DNA of 64,000 bases from Ruminococcus sp. (GCA_015066705.1 SVNV01000001.1:62001-126000), one strand, 5' to 3'. Shown: positions 44,411 through 53,599, counted from the stretch's first letter. Made by a program: numbers and translations. Notes: generated by a model not told the origin, from the sequence alone.

Positions 44411-44439
44411 TTGAAAAAAAAATTGAAATATAGTATAAT
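44411..44439 (+). promoter_or_regulatory. Promoter of mtaB
   Basis: -35 TTGAAA (44411-44416), 17-base spacer, -10 TATAAT (44434-44439). It is back to back with the promoter of the HPr-like gene and gives an mtaB leader of about 125 bases. Confidence 0.75.
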
Positions 44440-44569
44440 AGTCAAAGGTGCAAAAAACACGCAGTAGTTTTTGTGCAACATTACCATATAAATCCATATG
44501 TGTTTGTTAAATGTCCCTAAACAGAATCCGACATTTACGCAACGTGTACAAATTTGAAGGTTGGTTTTT

Positions 44570-45874
44570 ATGAAAATTTACTACTACACTTTTGGTTGCA
44601 AAGTAAACCAATATGAAACCGAAAATTTAAGACAGAATTTTATAAGACGTGGCTTTGAAGTAGCAACAAGAATCAAGGACGCAGAGGTGTGTCTCATAAA
44701 CACCTGTACAGTTACTTCGACAGCAGATTCAAAATGCCGACAGCTTATCCACAAAATCAAAAAGGAAAACCCACGCTGTATTATAATTCTCACAGGCTGT
44801 ATGCCACAGGCTTTTGAAGAAGATGCCATTTCACTTGGCTGTGACATTATAACAGGTGCTTCTGACAAGACAGTCATTCCCGATTTACTTGATGAATATC
44901 TTTCAAGACGTGAAAAAATCGTAAGGATTTCCCCGCATACAAAGGGGGAAAAGTTTGAAAGAATGTCAAACAGCGAGGTTGTTTCAAAGACAAGGGCATA
45001 CATAAAAATTCAGGACGGCTGTGACCAGTATTGTTCATACTGTATTATACCTTATGCAAGAGGACATATCCGTTCAAAATCTCTTGAGGACTTAAAAATC
45101 GAAGTCTGTAAACTAGCTGAGAGCGGTCACAGGGAAATCATTCTTGTAGGGATAAATCTATGCTGTTACGGTAGGGATTTGATGGGAGATATAAGGCTTG
45201 TAGATGCTATCGAAACCGCCTGCTCTGTTGAGGGAATTGACCGTGTACGTCTGGGAAGTCTTGAGCCGGAAATGATTTCCGAAAGCGACATAAAGCGTAT
45301 GGCAAATCAGCCTAAACTCTGCCCGCAGTTTCACCTTTCATTACAAAGTGGTTGCAACAAAACCCTGAAATCCATGAACAGAAAATACACAGCTGAAGAA
45401 TATGAGGAGCTTGTAAAAAGACTTCGTGAAAACTTTCCTGACTGTGCAATTACCACAGACATTATGGTGGGATTTGCAGGAGAAACAGAAGAGGATTTCA
45501 GAGAATCGGTGGAGTTTGTAAAGAAAATCGGCTTTGCAAGATGTCATATTTTCCCTTACTCCGAAAGAGAGGGTACTGTTGCCGCAAAGCGTGACGGTCA
45601 GGTTCCTAAGGTCGAAAGAGAAAAAAGAGCGAGGATTATGGAAGAAATATGTCAGAAATCCGAGTCGGATTTTCTTGAAAAAATGGTTGGAAAAACCGTC
45701 AGAGTTCTCTTTGAACGTGAAAATTGCACAGATTTTCATCAAGGATACAGTGAAAATTACACACATATTAAAATTCCTCGTAAAAATTCTTTGAAAAGTT
45801 TGCGTAGAGAGATTTTTTGTGTTATAATAAATGGGTATGAAAAGAATTACTGTACAGGGGAAATTATACAGTAA
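44570..45874 (+). CDS. mtaB: tRNA t6A37 methylthiotransferase MtaB
   Basis: A 434-residue radical SAM methylthiotransferase that converts t6A to ms2t6A at tRNA position 37. The N-terminal UPF0004 domain has three cluster cysteines (FGCKVNQYE, INTCTVT, LTGCMPQ). The radical SAM motif is CDQYCSYC, in DGCDQYCSYCIIPYARG. A TRAM-like C-terminus follows, but its last residues (REIFCVIINGYEKNYCTG) look atypical; that region overlaps the purL promoter, which may explain the altered tail. ATG at 44570 is chosen over TTG at 44561. Confidence 0.93.
   Translation: MKIYYYTFGCKVNQYETENLRQNFIRRGFEVATRIKDAEVCLINTCTVTSTADSKCRQLIHKIKKENPRCIIILTGCMPQAFEEDAISLGCDIITGASDKTVIPDLLDEYLSRREKIVRISPHTKGEKFERMSNSEVVSKTRAYIKIQDGCDQYCSYCIIPYARGHIRSKSLEDLKIEVCKLAESGHREIILVGINLCCYGRDLMGDIRLVDAIETACSVEGIDRVRLGSLEPEMISESDIKRMANQPKLCPQFHLSLQSGCNKTLKSMNRKYTAEEYEELVKRLRENFPDCAITTDIMVGFAGETEEDFRESVEFVKKIGFARCHIFPYSEREGTVAAKRDGQVPKVEREKRARIMEEICQKSESDFLEKMVGKTVRVLFERENCTDFHQGYSENYTHIKIPRKNSLKSLRREIFCVIINGYEKNYCTGEIIQ
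45800..45828 (+). promoter_or_regulatory. Promoter of purL inside the end of mtaB
   Basis: -35 TTGCGT (45800-45805), 17-base spacer, -10 TATAAT (45823-45828). It lies inside the last codons of mtaB, about 75 bases before purL. No purine riboswitch or PurR box is visible. Confidence 0.65.
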
Positions 45875-45903
45875 TTCTATCTGATATTTTAAGGAGTGTC
45901 GTT

Positions 45904-48900
45904 ATGTCTGTTTATCGAATTTATGTTGAAAAAAAGCCTGAGTTTGCAGTTGAGGCAAATTCAACTCTCAGCGATATCAAATCCGCTCTGAGTCTTGAAA
46001 CTCTTTCGGGCTTGCGAGTTATCAACCGCTATGACGCCGAAGGTCTTTCAGAAGAGGACTTCAACCTCGCAGCACCTGTTGTTTTCTCAGAGCCTGCTGT
46101 TGACGTTTATTATCCTCACCTCCCTGCTATTGATTCTACTGACAGAATTTTTGCAATCGAATACCTCCCTGGACAGTTTGACCAGAGAGCTGACTCATGT
46201 GCACAGTGTATTTCACTTCTCACCGGTGGAACAAGACCTGTTGTAAAGAGTGCAAGAATCATTATCCTTAACGGTAGACTCACTGATGAGGAATTTGAAA
46301 AAATCAAGGCTTATATGATTAACCCTGTTGAAAGCCGTGAGGCTTCACTCAAGAGAGTTGAAACTCTCGATGTCAAGTACGACATTCCTACTACTGTTGA
46401 AACAGTTGACGGTTTTATTTATTCAAATGACGACGATTTGAGAAACATTCTTGAAAAAATGGGACTTGCTATGGACTTTGACGACATCAAATTCTGTCAG
46501 TCATATTTCAAGGATGTTGAAAAGAGAAATCCTACAATCACTGAAATCAGAATGATTGATACATACTGGTCAGACCACTGCCGTCATACAACCTTCTCAA
46601 CAATTATTGACGAGGTTTCTATCGACGCTGACTACATCAAGAATACATTCGTTAAATACCTTGAAACAAGACAGAAGCTCTACGAGGGTAAAAACAAGCC
46701 TGTTACCCTTATGGACATTGCTGTTATCGGTGCAAAGCAGCTTAAAGCTGAAGGCAAGCTCACAGACCTTGACGAAAGCGAAGAAATCAATGCTTGTTCT
46801 GTAAAAATCAAAGTTGACGTAGACGGCGAGGAACAGGACTGGCTCCTTATGTTCAAGAACGAAACTCACAACCACCCAACAGAAATCGAACCATTCGGTG
46901 GTGCTGCTACCTGCCTCGGCGGTGCAATCAGAGACCCGCTTTCAGGACGTTCTTATGTATATCAGGCAATGCGTGTAACAGGTGCTGCTAATCCGCTTGT
47001 ACCTGTTGAAGATACAATTACAGGTAAGCTTCCACAGAGAAAGATTACCATTGGTGCTGCTAACGGCTACTCATCATACGGAAACCAGATTGGTCTTGCT
47101 ACCGGTCACGTAAGCGAAATCTACCATCCTGGTTATGTTGCAAAGAGAATGGAAATCGGTGCTGTTGTTGGTGCTGCTCCTGCTTCTAACGTAAGAAGAG
47201 AAGCTCCTCAGCCTGGTGACGTTGTTGTTCTTCTTGGTGGTAAGACAGGCCGTGACGGCTGTGGCGGTGCTACCGGTTCTTCAAAATCACACACTCTCGA
47301 ATCCCTCGAAAGCTGTGGTGCAGAAGTACAGAAGGGTAACGCTCCTGAAGAAAGAAAGCTTCAGAGACTTTTCAGAAATCCTGAAGTTACAAGAATGATT
47401 AAGCGTTGTAACGACTTCGGTGCGGGCGGTGTATCTGTTGCTATCGGTGAGCTTACAGACGGACTTATCATTAACCTTGACCTTGTTCCTAAGAAGTACG
47501 ACGGTCTCGACGGAACTGAGCTTGCTATTTCAGAGTCACAGGAAAGAATGGCTGTTGTTATTTCTAAGGCTGACGTTGAAAAGTTTATGCTTGAAGCAAA
47601 TAAAGAAAACCTTGAAGCTACTCTTGTTGCTCTCGTTACAGAAGAACCAAGACTGAGAATGAACTGGAACGGAAAGCAGATTGTTGACCTTTCAAGAGCA
47701 TTCCTTAATTCAAACGGTGCAGAAAAGCACACAACTGTAAAGATTGAAAAGCCTATTATCAATAACTCAGAAACTACTGATGACAGTGCAGACAAGTGGG
47801 AAAGAATGATTTCTGACCTTAACATCTGCTCACAGAAGGGTCTCGTTGAAAGATTTGACTCAACTATCGGTGCAGGAACAGTTCTTATGCCTTACGGCGG
47901 TAAGTATCAGAATACTCCTACACAGGCTATGGCTGCTAAAATTCCTGTTCTCAAGGGCGAAACAAAAACAACTTCACTTATGGGCTGGGGCTATGACCCA
48001 TTCCTCTCTTCACAGTCACCTTATCACGGTGCTATGCAGGCAGTTATCCATTCTATCGCTAAGGTTGTTGCAACAGGCGGTAAGTATGAACACTGCTGGC
48101 TTACATTCCAGGAATACTTTGAAAGAACACAGAACAACCCTAAGCGTTGGGGCAAGCCTATGGCTGCACTCCTTGGTGCTTACAAGGCACAGGTTGAGCT
48201 TGGCTGTGGTTCTATCGGCGGTAAGGACTCAATGTCAGGTACATTTGAAAACATTGACGTTCCACCAACACTTGTTTCATTCGCTGTTTCTACTGCAAAT
48301 TCAGATACAATCGTTTCTCAGGAATTCAAGAGAGCAGGCTCAAAGGTTGTTCTCATAAAGCCTGATTACGACGAAAACGGACTTCCTGTTTTTGAAAGCG
48401 TAAGAAACGTATTTGAAAGAGTTGAAAAGCTCATCGAGGATGGAAACGTACTTTCATCATGGGCTGTATCATTCGGTGGTGTTTCAGAAGCTATTGCTAA
48501 GATGGCATTCGGTAACAAGATTGGTTTCAGATTTACTGATAAGGTTTCTGCAAACGAGCTTTACAGACATTGCTACGGTGCATTTGTTCTTGAACTTGCT
48601 CCCGGCGTTGCAACCGACGAAAGAGTTATCGGTGAAACAATTTCTGAATACTGCGTAATTACTTCTGAATACGCTGTTGACCTTGTTAAGATTGAAAAGC
48701 TCTGGGAGGACAAGCTTGAGCCTGTATTCCCTACTAAGATTAAGAAGCCTGAAGCTTCACTCAAGGAATTCAGCTTTGTAAACGACGTTAAGCTTGCACC
48801 TGCTATCAAGGTTGCTAAACCAAAGGTACTTATCCCTGTATTCCCTGGTACAAACTGTGAATACGATACTGCAAGAGCTTTTGAAAAGGCTGGCGCTGAG

Positions 48901-49614
48901 GCTGACATTTTCGTAATCAGAAATATGAACGCTCAGGCAATCGAAGAATCAGTCAAGGCTATTGAAAATAAAATCAAGCAGGCTCAGATTGTTATGCTCC
49001 CTGGTGGATTCAGTGGTGGTGATGAACCGGACGGAAGTGGTAAGTTTATTGTTTCATTCTTCAGAAACCCACGTCTTGCTGACGCTATCCACGACCTCCT
49101 TAAGATGAGAGATGGTCTTATGCTTGGTATCTGTAACGGTTTCCAGGCTCTTGTTAAGCTGGGTCTTGTTCCTTACGGCGAAATTGTTGATATGAGAGAT
49201 GATTCACCAACCCTTACATTCAACACAATTCACCGTCACCAGTCAAAGATGGTTAACACAAGAATTGCTTCAAACAAGTCACCTTGGCTCTACTGCACTC
49301 AGGTGGGCGACATTCACAATATCGCTATTTCACACGGTGAAGGTAGATTTGTTGCTACTGAAGAAGAAATCACAAGACTTGCTAAGAACGGTCAGATTGC
49401 TACTCAGTACGTTGACTTTAACGGCGTTCCTACACTTGACATTCACTGCAACCCTAATACTTCAATCTACGCTATTGAAGGTATTACTTCTCCTGACGGA
49501 CGTGTTCTCGGTAAGATGGGACACTCCGAAAGAAAGGGCACTGACATCTGTAAGAATGTTCCTGGTGTTAAAGACCAGCTTATCTTTGAAAGCGGCGTAA
49601 ACTACTTTAAATAA
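45904..49614 (+). CDS. purL: Phosphoribosylformylglycinamidine synthase, large single-chain form
   Basis: A 1236-residue enzyme that makes FGAM from FGAR, glutamine and ATP in purine synthesis. An N-terminal PurS-like part is followed by two AIRS-like synthase halves (DTYWSDHCRHTTF, FKNETHNHPTEIEPFGGAAT, LGCGSIGGKDSMSGTF) and a C-terminal glutaminase (PVFPGTNCEYDTARAF, LMLGICNGFQALVKLGL with the nucleophile Cys). It is the clostridial one-chain type rather than the PurS/Q/L complex of Bacillus. Codons are strongly biased (GCT, GGT, CTC, AAG), suggesting high expression. AAGGAG precedes the ATG. No other pur gene is adjacent. Confidence 0.96.
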   Translation: MSVYRIYVEKKPEFAVEANSTLSDIKSALSLETLSGLRVINRYDAEGLSEEDFNLAAPVVFSEPAVDVYYPHLPAIDSTDRIFAIEYLPGQFDQRADSCAQCISLLTGGTRPVVKSARIIILNGRLTDEEFEKIKAYMINPVESREASLKRVETLDVKYDIPTTVETVDGFIYSNDDDLRNILEKMGLAMDFDDIKFCQSYFKDVEKRNPTITEIRMIDTYWSDHCRHTTFSTIIDEVSIDADYIKNTFVKYLETRQKLYEGKNKPVTLMDIAVIGAKQLKAEGKLTDLDESEEINACSVKIKVDVDGEEQDWLLMFKNETHNHPTEIEPFGGAATCLGGAIRDPLSGRSYVYQAMRVTGAANPLVPVEDTITGKLPQRKITIGAANGYSSYGNQIGLATGHVSEIYHPGYVAKRMEIGAVVGAAPASNVRREAPQPGDVVVLLGGKTGRDGCGGATGSSKSHTLESLESCGAEVQKGNAPEERKLQRLFRNPEVTRMIKRCNDFGAGGVSVAIGELTDGLIINLDLVPKKYDGLDGTELAISESQERMAVVISKADVEKFMLEANKENLEATLVALVTEEPRLRMNWNGKQIVDLSRAFLNSNGAEKHTTVKIEKPIINNSETTDDSADKWERMISDLNICSQKGLVERFDSTIGAGTVLMPYGGKYQNTPTQAMAAKIPVLKGETKTTSLMGWGYDPFLSSQSPYHGAMQAVIHSIAKVVATGGKYEHCWLTFQEYFERTQNNPKRWGKPMAALLGAYKAQVELGCGSIGGKDSMSGTFENIDVPPTLVSFAVSTANSDTIVSQEFKRAGSKVVLIKPDYDENGLPVFESVRNVFERVEKLIEDGNVLSSWAVSFGGVSEAIAKMAFGNKIGFRFTDKVSANELYRHCYGAFVLELAPGVATDERVIGETISEYCVITSEYAVDLVKIEKLWEDKLEPVFPTKIKKPEASLKEFSFVNDVKLAPAIKVAKPKVLIPVFPGTNCEYDTARAFEKAGAEADIFVIRNMNAQAIEESVKAIENKIKQAQIVMLPGGFSGGDEPDGSGKFIVSFFRNPRLADAIHDLLKMRDGLMLGICNGFQALVKLGLVPYGEIVDMRDDSPTLTFNTIHRHQSKMVNTRIASNKSPWLYCTQVGDIHNIAISHGEGRFVATEEEITRLAKNGQIATQYVDFNGVPTLDIHCNPNTSIYAIEGITSPDGRVLGKMGHSERKGTDICKNVPGVKDQLIFESGVNYFK

Positions 49615-49619
49615 TACTT

Positions 49620-49642
49620 AAAGGGCGAGAAATCGCCCTTTT
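49620..49642 (+). terminator. Terminator after purL
   Basis: AAAGGGCGA, loop GAAA, TCGCCCTTT then TATTTTA: a perfect 9-bp stem 6 bases after the stop. Confidence 0.88.
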
Positions 49643-49663
49643 ATTTTATGAGGGAGGATTTTT

Positions 49664-49942
49664 ATGATTGAATTTTTGCAGAAGTACATATGGATTTATC
49701 TTCTGACAGTAAGCTTTATCGCTTTTATCAGTTACGGCATTGATAAAAGCAAAGCAAAAAGAAACAAATGGCGTATTCCTGAAAAGTTTTTGCTGGGAAT
49801 AAGCCTTGTTGGTGGATTTGTGGGTAGCTTTCTTGCTATGCAGACATTCCGTCACAAAACAAAACACTGGTATTTTTATGCAGTCATTGTAATTTCAGTG
49901 GTGCTATGGGGATTTGCCCTTTTTAAGCTTTACACAGCCTGA
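49664..49942 (+). CDS. DUF1294 family small membrane protein
   Basis: A 92-residue protein with three hydrophobic segments. The family core is DKSKAKRNKWRIPEKFLLGI then GGFVGSFLAMQTFRHKT. Function is unknown. It sits just after the purL terminator with GGGAGG before its ATG, so it may be expressed by read-through. Confidence 0.88.
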   Translation: MIEFLQKYIWIYLLTVSFIAFISYGIDKSKAKRNKWRIPEKFLLGISLVGGFVGSFLAMQTFRHKTKHWYFYAVIVISVVLWGFALFKLYTA

Positions 49943-50019
49943 GTTTTTAAATAACATTCTTAGGATATTTAACACAATATAAACTTTATTATAATAGTGA
50001 TGATTGTTAAAAAAATCAC

Positions 50020-50048
50020 TTGCAAAATCCGTCGAAATGATATATAAT
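50020..50048 (+). promoter_or_regulatory. Promoter of the scaffold-like/GGGtGRT operon
   Basis: -35 TTGCAA (50020-50025), 17-base spacer, -10 TATAAT (50043-50048). The leader of about 88 bases holds a 7-bp hairpin (CTCTGAA/TTCAGAG at 50090-50106). Confidence 0.78.
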
Positions 50049-50142
50049 TAATTTGTTAAGGCGAATTCTTAAAGTGCGGATTTTGCCTGCTCTGAAAAAT
50101 TCAGAGTTAAACCTAAAAATTACTTTGAGAGGAGTATTTTGA

Positions 50143-50835
50143 ATGATTTATTCACATGAAGTTGAAACAATGTGCCCTATCGCACAGGGCGTTGCTCACG
50201 GTGCTGCTCCGATTCCGGAAGAAGCTAAGTGGGTGAAAGCTAAGGAAATCAAGGATATCTCCGGCTTTACACACGGTATCGGTTGGTGTGCTCCACAGCA
50301 GGGTACATGTAAGCTTACTCTTAACGTTAAGGAAGGCGTTATCCAGGAAGCTCTCGTTGAAACAATCGGTTGCTCAGGTATGACACACTCAGCTGCTATG
50401 GCAAGTGAAATCCTCCCTGGAAGAACAATTCTTGAAGCTCTTAACACAGACCTCGTTTGTGACGCTATCAACACAGCTATGAGAGAACTTTTCCTCCAGA
50501 TTGTTTACGGACGTACACAGAGTGCTTTCTCAGAAGGCGGTCTCGTTGTAGGTGCAGGTCTTGAAGACCTCGGTAAGGGACTCCGTTCACAGGTTGGTAC
50601 AATGTACGGAACACTTGCAAAGGGCCCAAGATACCTCGAAATGACAGACGGATACGTTACAGGTCTTGCTCTTAATGCAGACAATGAAATCATCGGCTAT
50701 CAGTTTGTAAACTTCGGCAAGATGATGGACTTCATCAAGGCTGGCGACGATGCTAACACAGCTTTTGAAAAGGCTAAGGGTCAGTACGGAAGAGTTGCTG
50801 ACGCTGTTAAGATTGTAGACCCAAGAAAAGAATAA
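50143..50835 (+). CDS. Iron-sulfur cluster scaffold-like (NifU N-terminal type) protein
   Basis: A 230-residue protein distantly related to IscU/NifU scaffolds. Conserved cysteines are in TMCPIAQG, IGWCAPQQGTCKLTL and ETIGCSGMTHSAAMA. The C-terminal half (LRSQVGTMYGTLAKGPRYLE) is particular to this family. It always appears paired with the GGGtGRT protein, whose gene follows after 14 bases. The reaction is not known; an iron-sulfur role is inferred from the fold alone. Codons are extremely biased, pointing to abundant protein. It has its own promoter. Confidence 0.85.
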   Translation: MIYSHEVETMCPIAQGVAHGAAPIPEEAKWVKAKEIKDISGFTHGIGWCAPQQGTCKLTLNVKEGVIQEALVETIGCSGMTHSAAMASEILPGRTILEALNTDLVCDAINTAMRELFLQIVYGRTQSAFSEGGLVVGAGLEDLGKGLRSQVGTMYGTLAKGPRYLEMTDGYVTGLALNADNEIIGYQFVNFGKMMDFIKAGDDANTAFEKAKGQYGRVADAVKIVDPRKE

Positions 50836-50849
50836 GGAGGAACACAAAG

Positions 50850-51851
50850 ATGGCTTTATTTGAATCTTATGAGAGAAGAGAAAAGCAGATTCTTGCTGTT
50901 CTCGCTCAGTATGGTATTAACTCAATCGAAGAATGTGCTGAAATCTGTAAAGCTAAGGGCTTTGACCCATACAAGATTACAGAAGGCATTCAGCCAATCT
51001 GTTTTGAAAACGCAAAGTGGGCTTACACAGTAGGCTGTGCAATCGCTATCAAGAAGGGCTGCACAAGAGCTGCTGACGCTGCTGCTGCAATCGGTGAAGG
51101 TCTCCAGGCTTTCTGTATTCCTGGTTCAGTTGCTGACCAGAGAAAGGTTGGTCTTGGTCACGGTAACCTCGGAAAGATGCTCCTTGAAGACGAAACAGAA
51201 TGTTTCGCATTCCTCGCAGGTCACGAATCATTCGCTGCTGCTGAAGGTGCTATCGGTATTGCTGAAAAGGCAAACAAGGTAAGAAAGAATCCTCTCAGAG
51301 TTATCCTTAACGGTCTTGGTAAGGATGCTGCTCAGATTATTGCAAGAATCAACGGCTTTACATACGTTGAAACAGAAATGGATTACTACACAGGTGAAGT
51401 TAAGGAAGTATTCAGAAAGTCATATTCTGAAGGTCTTCGTGCAAAGGTTAACTGCTACGGCGCTAACGACGTAACAGAAGGCGTTGCTATCATGTGGAAG
51501 GAAGGCGTTGACGTTTCTATCACAGGTAACTCAACTAACCCTACAAGATTCCAGCACCCTGTTGCAGGTACATACAAGAAGGAATGTATCGAAAAGGGCA
51601 AGGCTTACTTCTCAGTAGCTTCAGGTGGTGGAACAGGTAGAACTCTCCACCCAGACAACATGGCTGCTGGTCCTGCTTCATACGGTATGACTGACACAAT
51701 GGGTAGAATGCACTCAGATGCTCAGTTCGCTGGTTCATCATCAGTTCCTGCTCACGTTGAAATGATGGGACTTATCGGTATGGGTAACAACCCAATGGTA
51801 GGTGCTACTGTTGCTTGTGCAGTTGCTGTTGAGGAAGCACTTAATAAATAA
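50850..51851 (+). CDS. GGGtGRT protein
   Basis: A 333-residue protein named for the motif seen here as VASGGGTGRTLHPDN near residue 260. Other conserved parts are GHGNLGKMLLEDETECFAF, LNGLGKDAAQIIARING and HVEMMGLIGMGNNPMVGATV. No catalytic mechanism has been assigned to the family. AGGAGG precedes the ATG, 14 bases after the scaffold-like gene, and codon bias matches it, so the two are made together in quantity. A strong terminator follows. Confidence 0.9.
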   Translation: MALFESYERREKQILAVLAQYGINSIEECAEICKAKGFDPYKITEGIQPICFENAKWAYTVGCAIAIKKGCTRAADAAAAIGEGLQAFCIPGSVADQRKVGLGHGNLGKMLLEDETECFAFLAGHESFAAAEGAIGIAEKANKVRKNPLRVILNGLGKDAAQIIARINGFTYVETEMDYYTGEVKEVFRKSYSEGLRAKVNCYGANDVTEGVAIMWKEGVDVSITGNSTNPTRFQHPVAGTYKKECIEKGKAYFSVASGGGTGRTLHPDNMAAGPASYGMTDTMGRMHSDAQFAGSSSVPAHVEMMGLIGMGNNPMVGATVACAVAVEEALNK

Positions 51852-51925
51852 GCTTTTATAAGGCTTTGTGATGCTTTCGGGCAAATTGTAAAAGACCTAT
51901 TTTTAAAAATCAATAAATAAAAAGT

Positions 51926-51965
51926 TAGACACATCATTTTTGAGTTTTCTTAAATGATGTGTCTA
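51926..51965 (+). terminator. Terminator after the GGGtGRT gene
   Basis: TAGACACATCATTT pairs perfectly with AAATGATGTGTCTA around a 12-base loop, followed by TATTTTTTAG. Confidence 0.85.
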
Positions 51966-51998
51966 TATTTTTTAGTATGAAAAGAGAGGTATTTTACA

Positions 51999-52146
51999 AT
52001 GAGGAAACTTAAAATGAAGGCATCAAAAACACTAACTTTTGAGGAGGGCTGTAATAAGTATTTGGAATACTGTCGGCAACGCAATTTAAGACAAGGAACT
52101 ATAAATCATTACAGACAAAGCTATGTTCAGTTTTTCAAATTCTGCC
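51999..52146 (+). pseudogene. Tyrosine recombinase/integrase, N-terminal fragment
   Basis: About 49 codons from ATG 51999 read as the N-terminal SAM-like (core-binding) domain of a site-specific integrase: LTFEEGCNKYLEYCRQRNLR then QGTINHYRQSYVQFFKF. The family match ends near 52146, where unrelated DNA begins; the catalytic domain with Arg/His/Tyr is absent. GAGAGG upstream of the ATG is intact. It is the left edge of a small foreign patch and probably a remnant of the element that brought it. Confidence 0.75.
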
Positions 52147-52269
52147 CTACTAGTTCAGCTAGTTTTATAAGTTTGATTCTGGAGACAAAACGCACCTTTG
52201 ACCTATCAATATCAGTATGTACATTTTTAAGCCTATACATATTGTAAACCTTATTTTTAACTGCAAACA

Positions 52270-52562
52270 TCTCAATGCCGTGGTCTTCACAATACTTCTT
52301 TATCATATCTTTCGTTACGGTCAGCTCGCGGACCATCTCCTCGTCCGTCATATAGTTGAGAGGACCGCGGGAGAAGGTGTGGTTACCTATCTCATGCCCC
52401 TCCTCGGCGGTGCACTCTAGAGTTGATGCCCGTTCCTCTATGCGTTCCCCCATAACGAGAAAGGTTCCCTTGCCGCCGTGTCAGGCGAAAATATCAAGAA
52501 GCCTGTCGGTATAAGGAGAGGGGCCGTCGTCGAAGGTGAGTGCAATATATTTTTTGCTTCAG
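52270..52562 (-). pseudogene. NodB-type polysaccharide deacetylase, broken fragment
   Basis: Minus strand from about 52558: KKYIALTFDDGPSPYTDRLL, then DIFA, an in-frame TGA at 52481-52483, then HGGKGTFLVMGERIEERAS, and later EEGHEIGNHTFSRGPLNYMT. TFDDGP and the H-x-x-x-T-F metal/substrate motifs identify a peptidoglycan or chitin deacetylase domain. The nonsense codon replaces a residue usually Lys/Arg. The similarity ends near 52270, so the C-terminal half is missing. The fragment is in the same frame as the lipoprotein directly upstream, separated by TAA and TGA codons, so an ancestral fused protein is possible. G+C content is higher than in the surroundings. Confidence 0.8.
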
Positions 52563-52564
52563 TA

Positions 52565-53560
52565 TTATTCATAACTCGTGCCTTTGCTTATATAGTTATT
52601 TATTTGAGTCTGTATGCTTTCTGGGAGGATGACCACGTATTCCGGCCAGCCCTCAACGGAATCGTCTATGATCTCTGACCGCCAGTACCAAACGCCGTCA
52701 CGGGCGGCAAGGCTTGCAGTGCCGGAAATAAATCCGTCGTTGCTTATCTTGACGAGCGAGGCGAAGTTCTCTATATCGTCAAAGGCAAGGGTCTTGTCAC
52801 GCTCAAGATCCTCCATGGTGTAAATAAAGTCGCTTCCCTCGTCACTGATGTTAAGGGGGTAGGGGCCGCGCAGGGGGTCATCATTGGAGTCGTAAATAAT
52901 AACGGACCAGGTATAGTTTGCGCGGTCGCTGTAATATTCTATAGCTTCTTCAGCCTGAGATGAGAGCACGAAAAGACCTCCGTTGTAAAAAATGATATCC
53001 CACTTTTCGTGATCCACGGGGCAGAATTCGTCCTCCTCGTAATCCTCAAGTCCTTTTGTAAGATCGTAGCAGAAAATATCGCCGGGGAATTCGAGATAGA
53101 TGTAGGTCTCTTCTTTGTATGCAAGAGCGTCTCCGGCATGGAATTCTTCGTCCTCCACTTCGTCGTCTGAAGCTCTTTCAAAGGTGCGTACATCGCCGTC
53201 AAAATCAAGCACCAGGTTCTCGCCGTCGCAGCTTTTAACTACTATCTCTCTTACTACACCTTTGACAGAGGAGTGGAAGTCCAGATGAATAGTCTCGGTT
53301 TCGGGGTTGTAGGAATATCCCTCGCAGAGATCGTCATCGTTTACGGGGTTGCCGCAAGCGCAGTAGTAGCCGCAATTTCCGTCGTCGTTAAAATATATTG
53401 TCTCAGTGCAGGAGCCGGTGTGGCGTTCCCAGTCTGTATTCACAAAATCGAGGGTGGAAAGGTCAAAATCGGGGTCTCCCTTTTGAGAGTTCTTTGCGCA
53501 ACCCGAAAAGGACGCGAGAACAACAAAAACAGCAACGGCTGCAAGTATTACCTTTTTCAT
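52565..53560 (-). CDS. Predicted lipoprotein of unknown function, foreign composition
   Basis: A 331-residue protein with a lipoprotein signal: MKKVILAAVAVFVVLASFSG followed by Cys at residue 21, the lipidation site. The mature part is very acidic (stretches such as EDYEEDEF and EVEDEEF) and has no domain I recognise. ATG at 53560 is chosen because AAGGAG lies 9 bases upstream; ATG at 53569 would be inside that site. Codon choice and G+C content are clearly richer than in neighbours, and an integrase fragment lies nearby, so it was probably acquired by transfer. It has a good promoter. Confidence 0.75.
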   Translation of the reverse strand: MKKVILAAVAVFVVLASFSGCAKNSQKGDPDFDLSTLDFVNTDWERHTGSCTETIYFNDDGNCGYYCACGNPVNDDDLCEGYSYNPETETIHLDFHSSVKGVVREIVVKSCDGENLVLDFDGDVRTFERASDDEVEDEEFHAGDALAYKEETYIYLEFPGDIFCYDLTKGLEDYEEDEFCPVDHEKWDIIFYNGGLFVLSSQAEEAIEYYSDRANYTWSVIIYDSNDDPLRGPYPLNISDEGSDFIYTMEDLERDKTLAFDDIENFASLVKISNDGFISGTASLAARDGVWYWRSEIIDDSVEGWPEYVVILPESIQTQINNYISKGTSYE

Positions 53561-53599
53561 TACGGCCATCTCCTTTTTTGCAATAATCTTTACAATTTG

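Noticed and set aside
44248..44467. Plus-strand short ORFs with repeated QNE-GE-SFR residues
   Set aside because: They are translations of the tandem stem-loop repeat inside divergent promoter DNA.
45640..45904. Purine riboswitch upstream of purL
   Set aside because: No conserved purine-aptamer core or terminator is visible; the promoter lies inside mtaB with a short leader.
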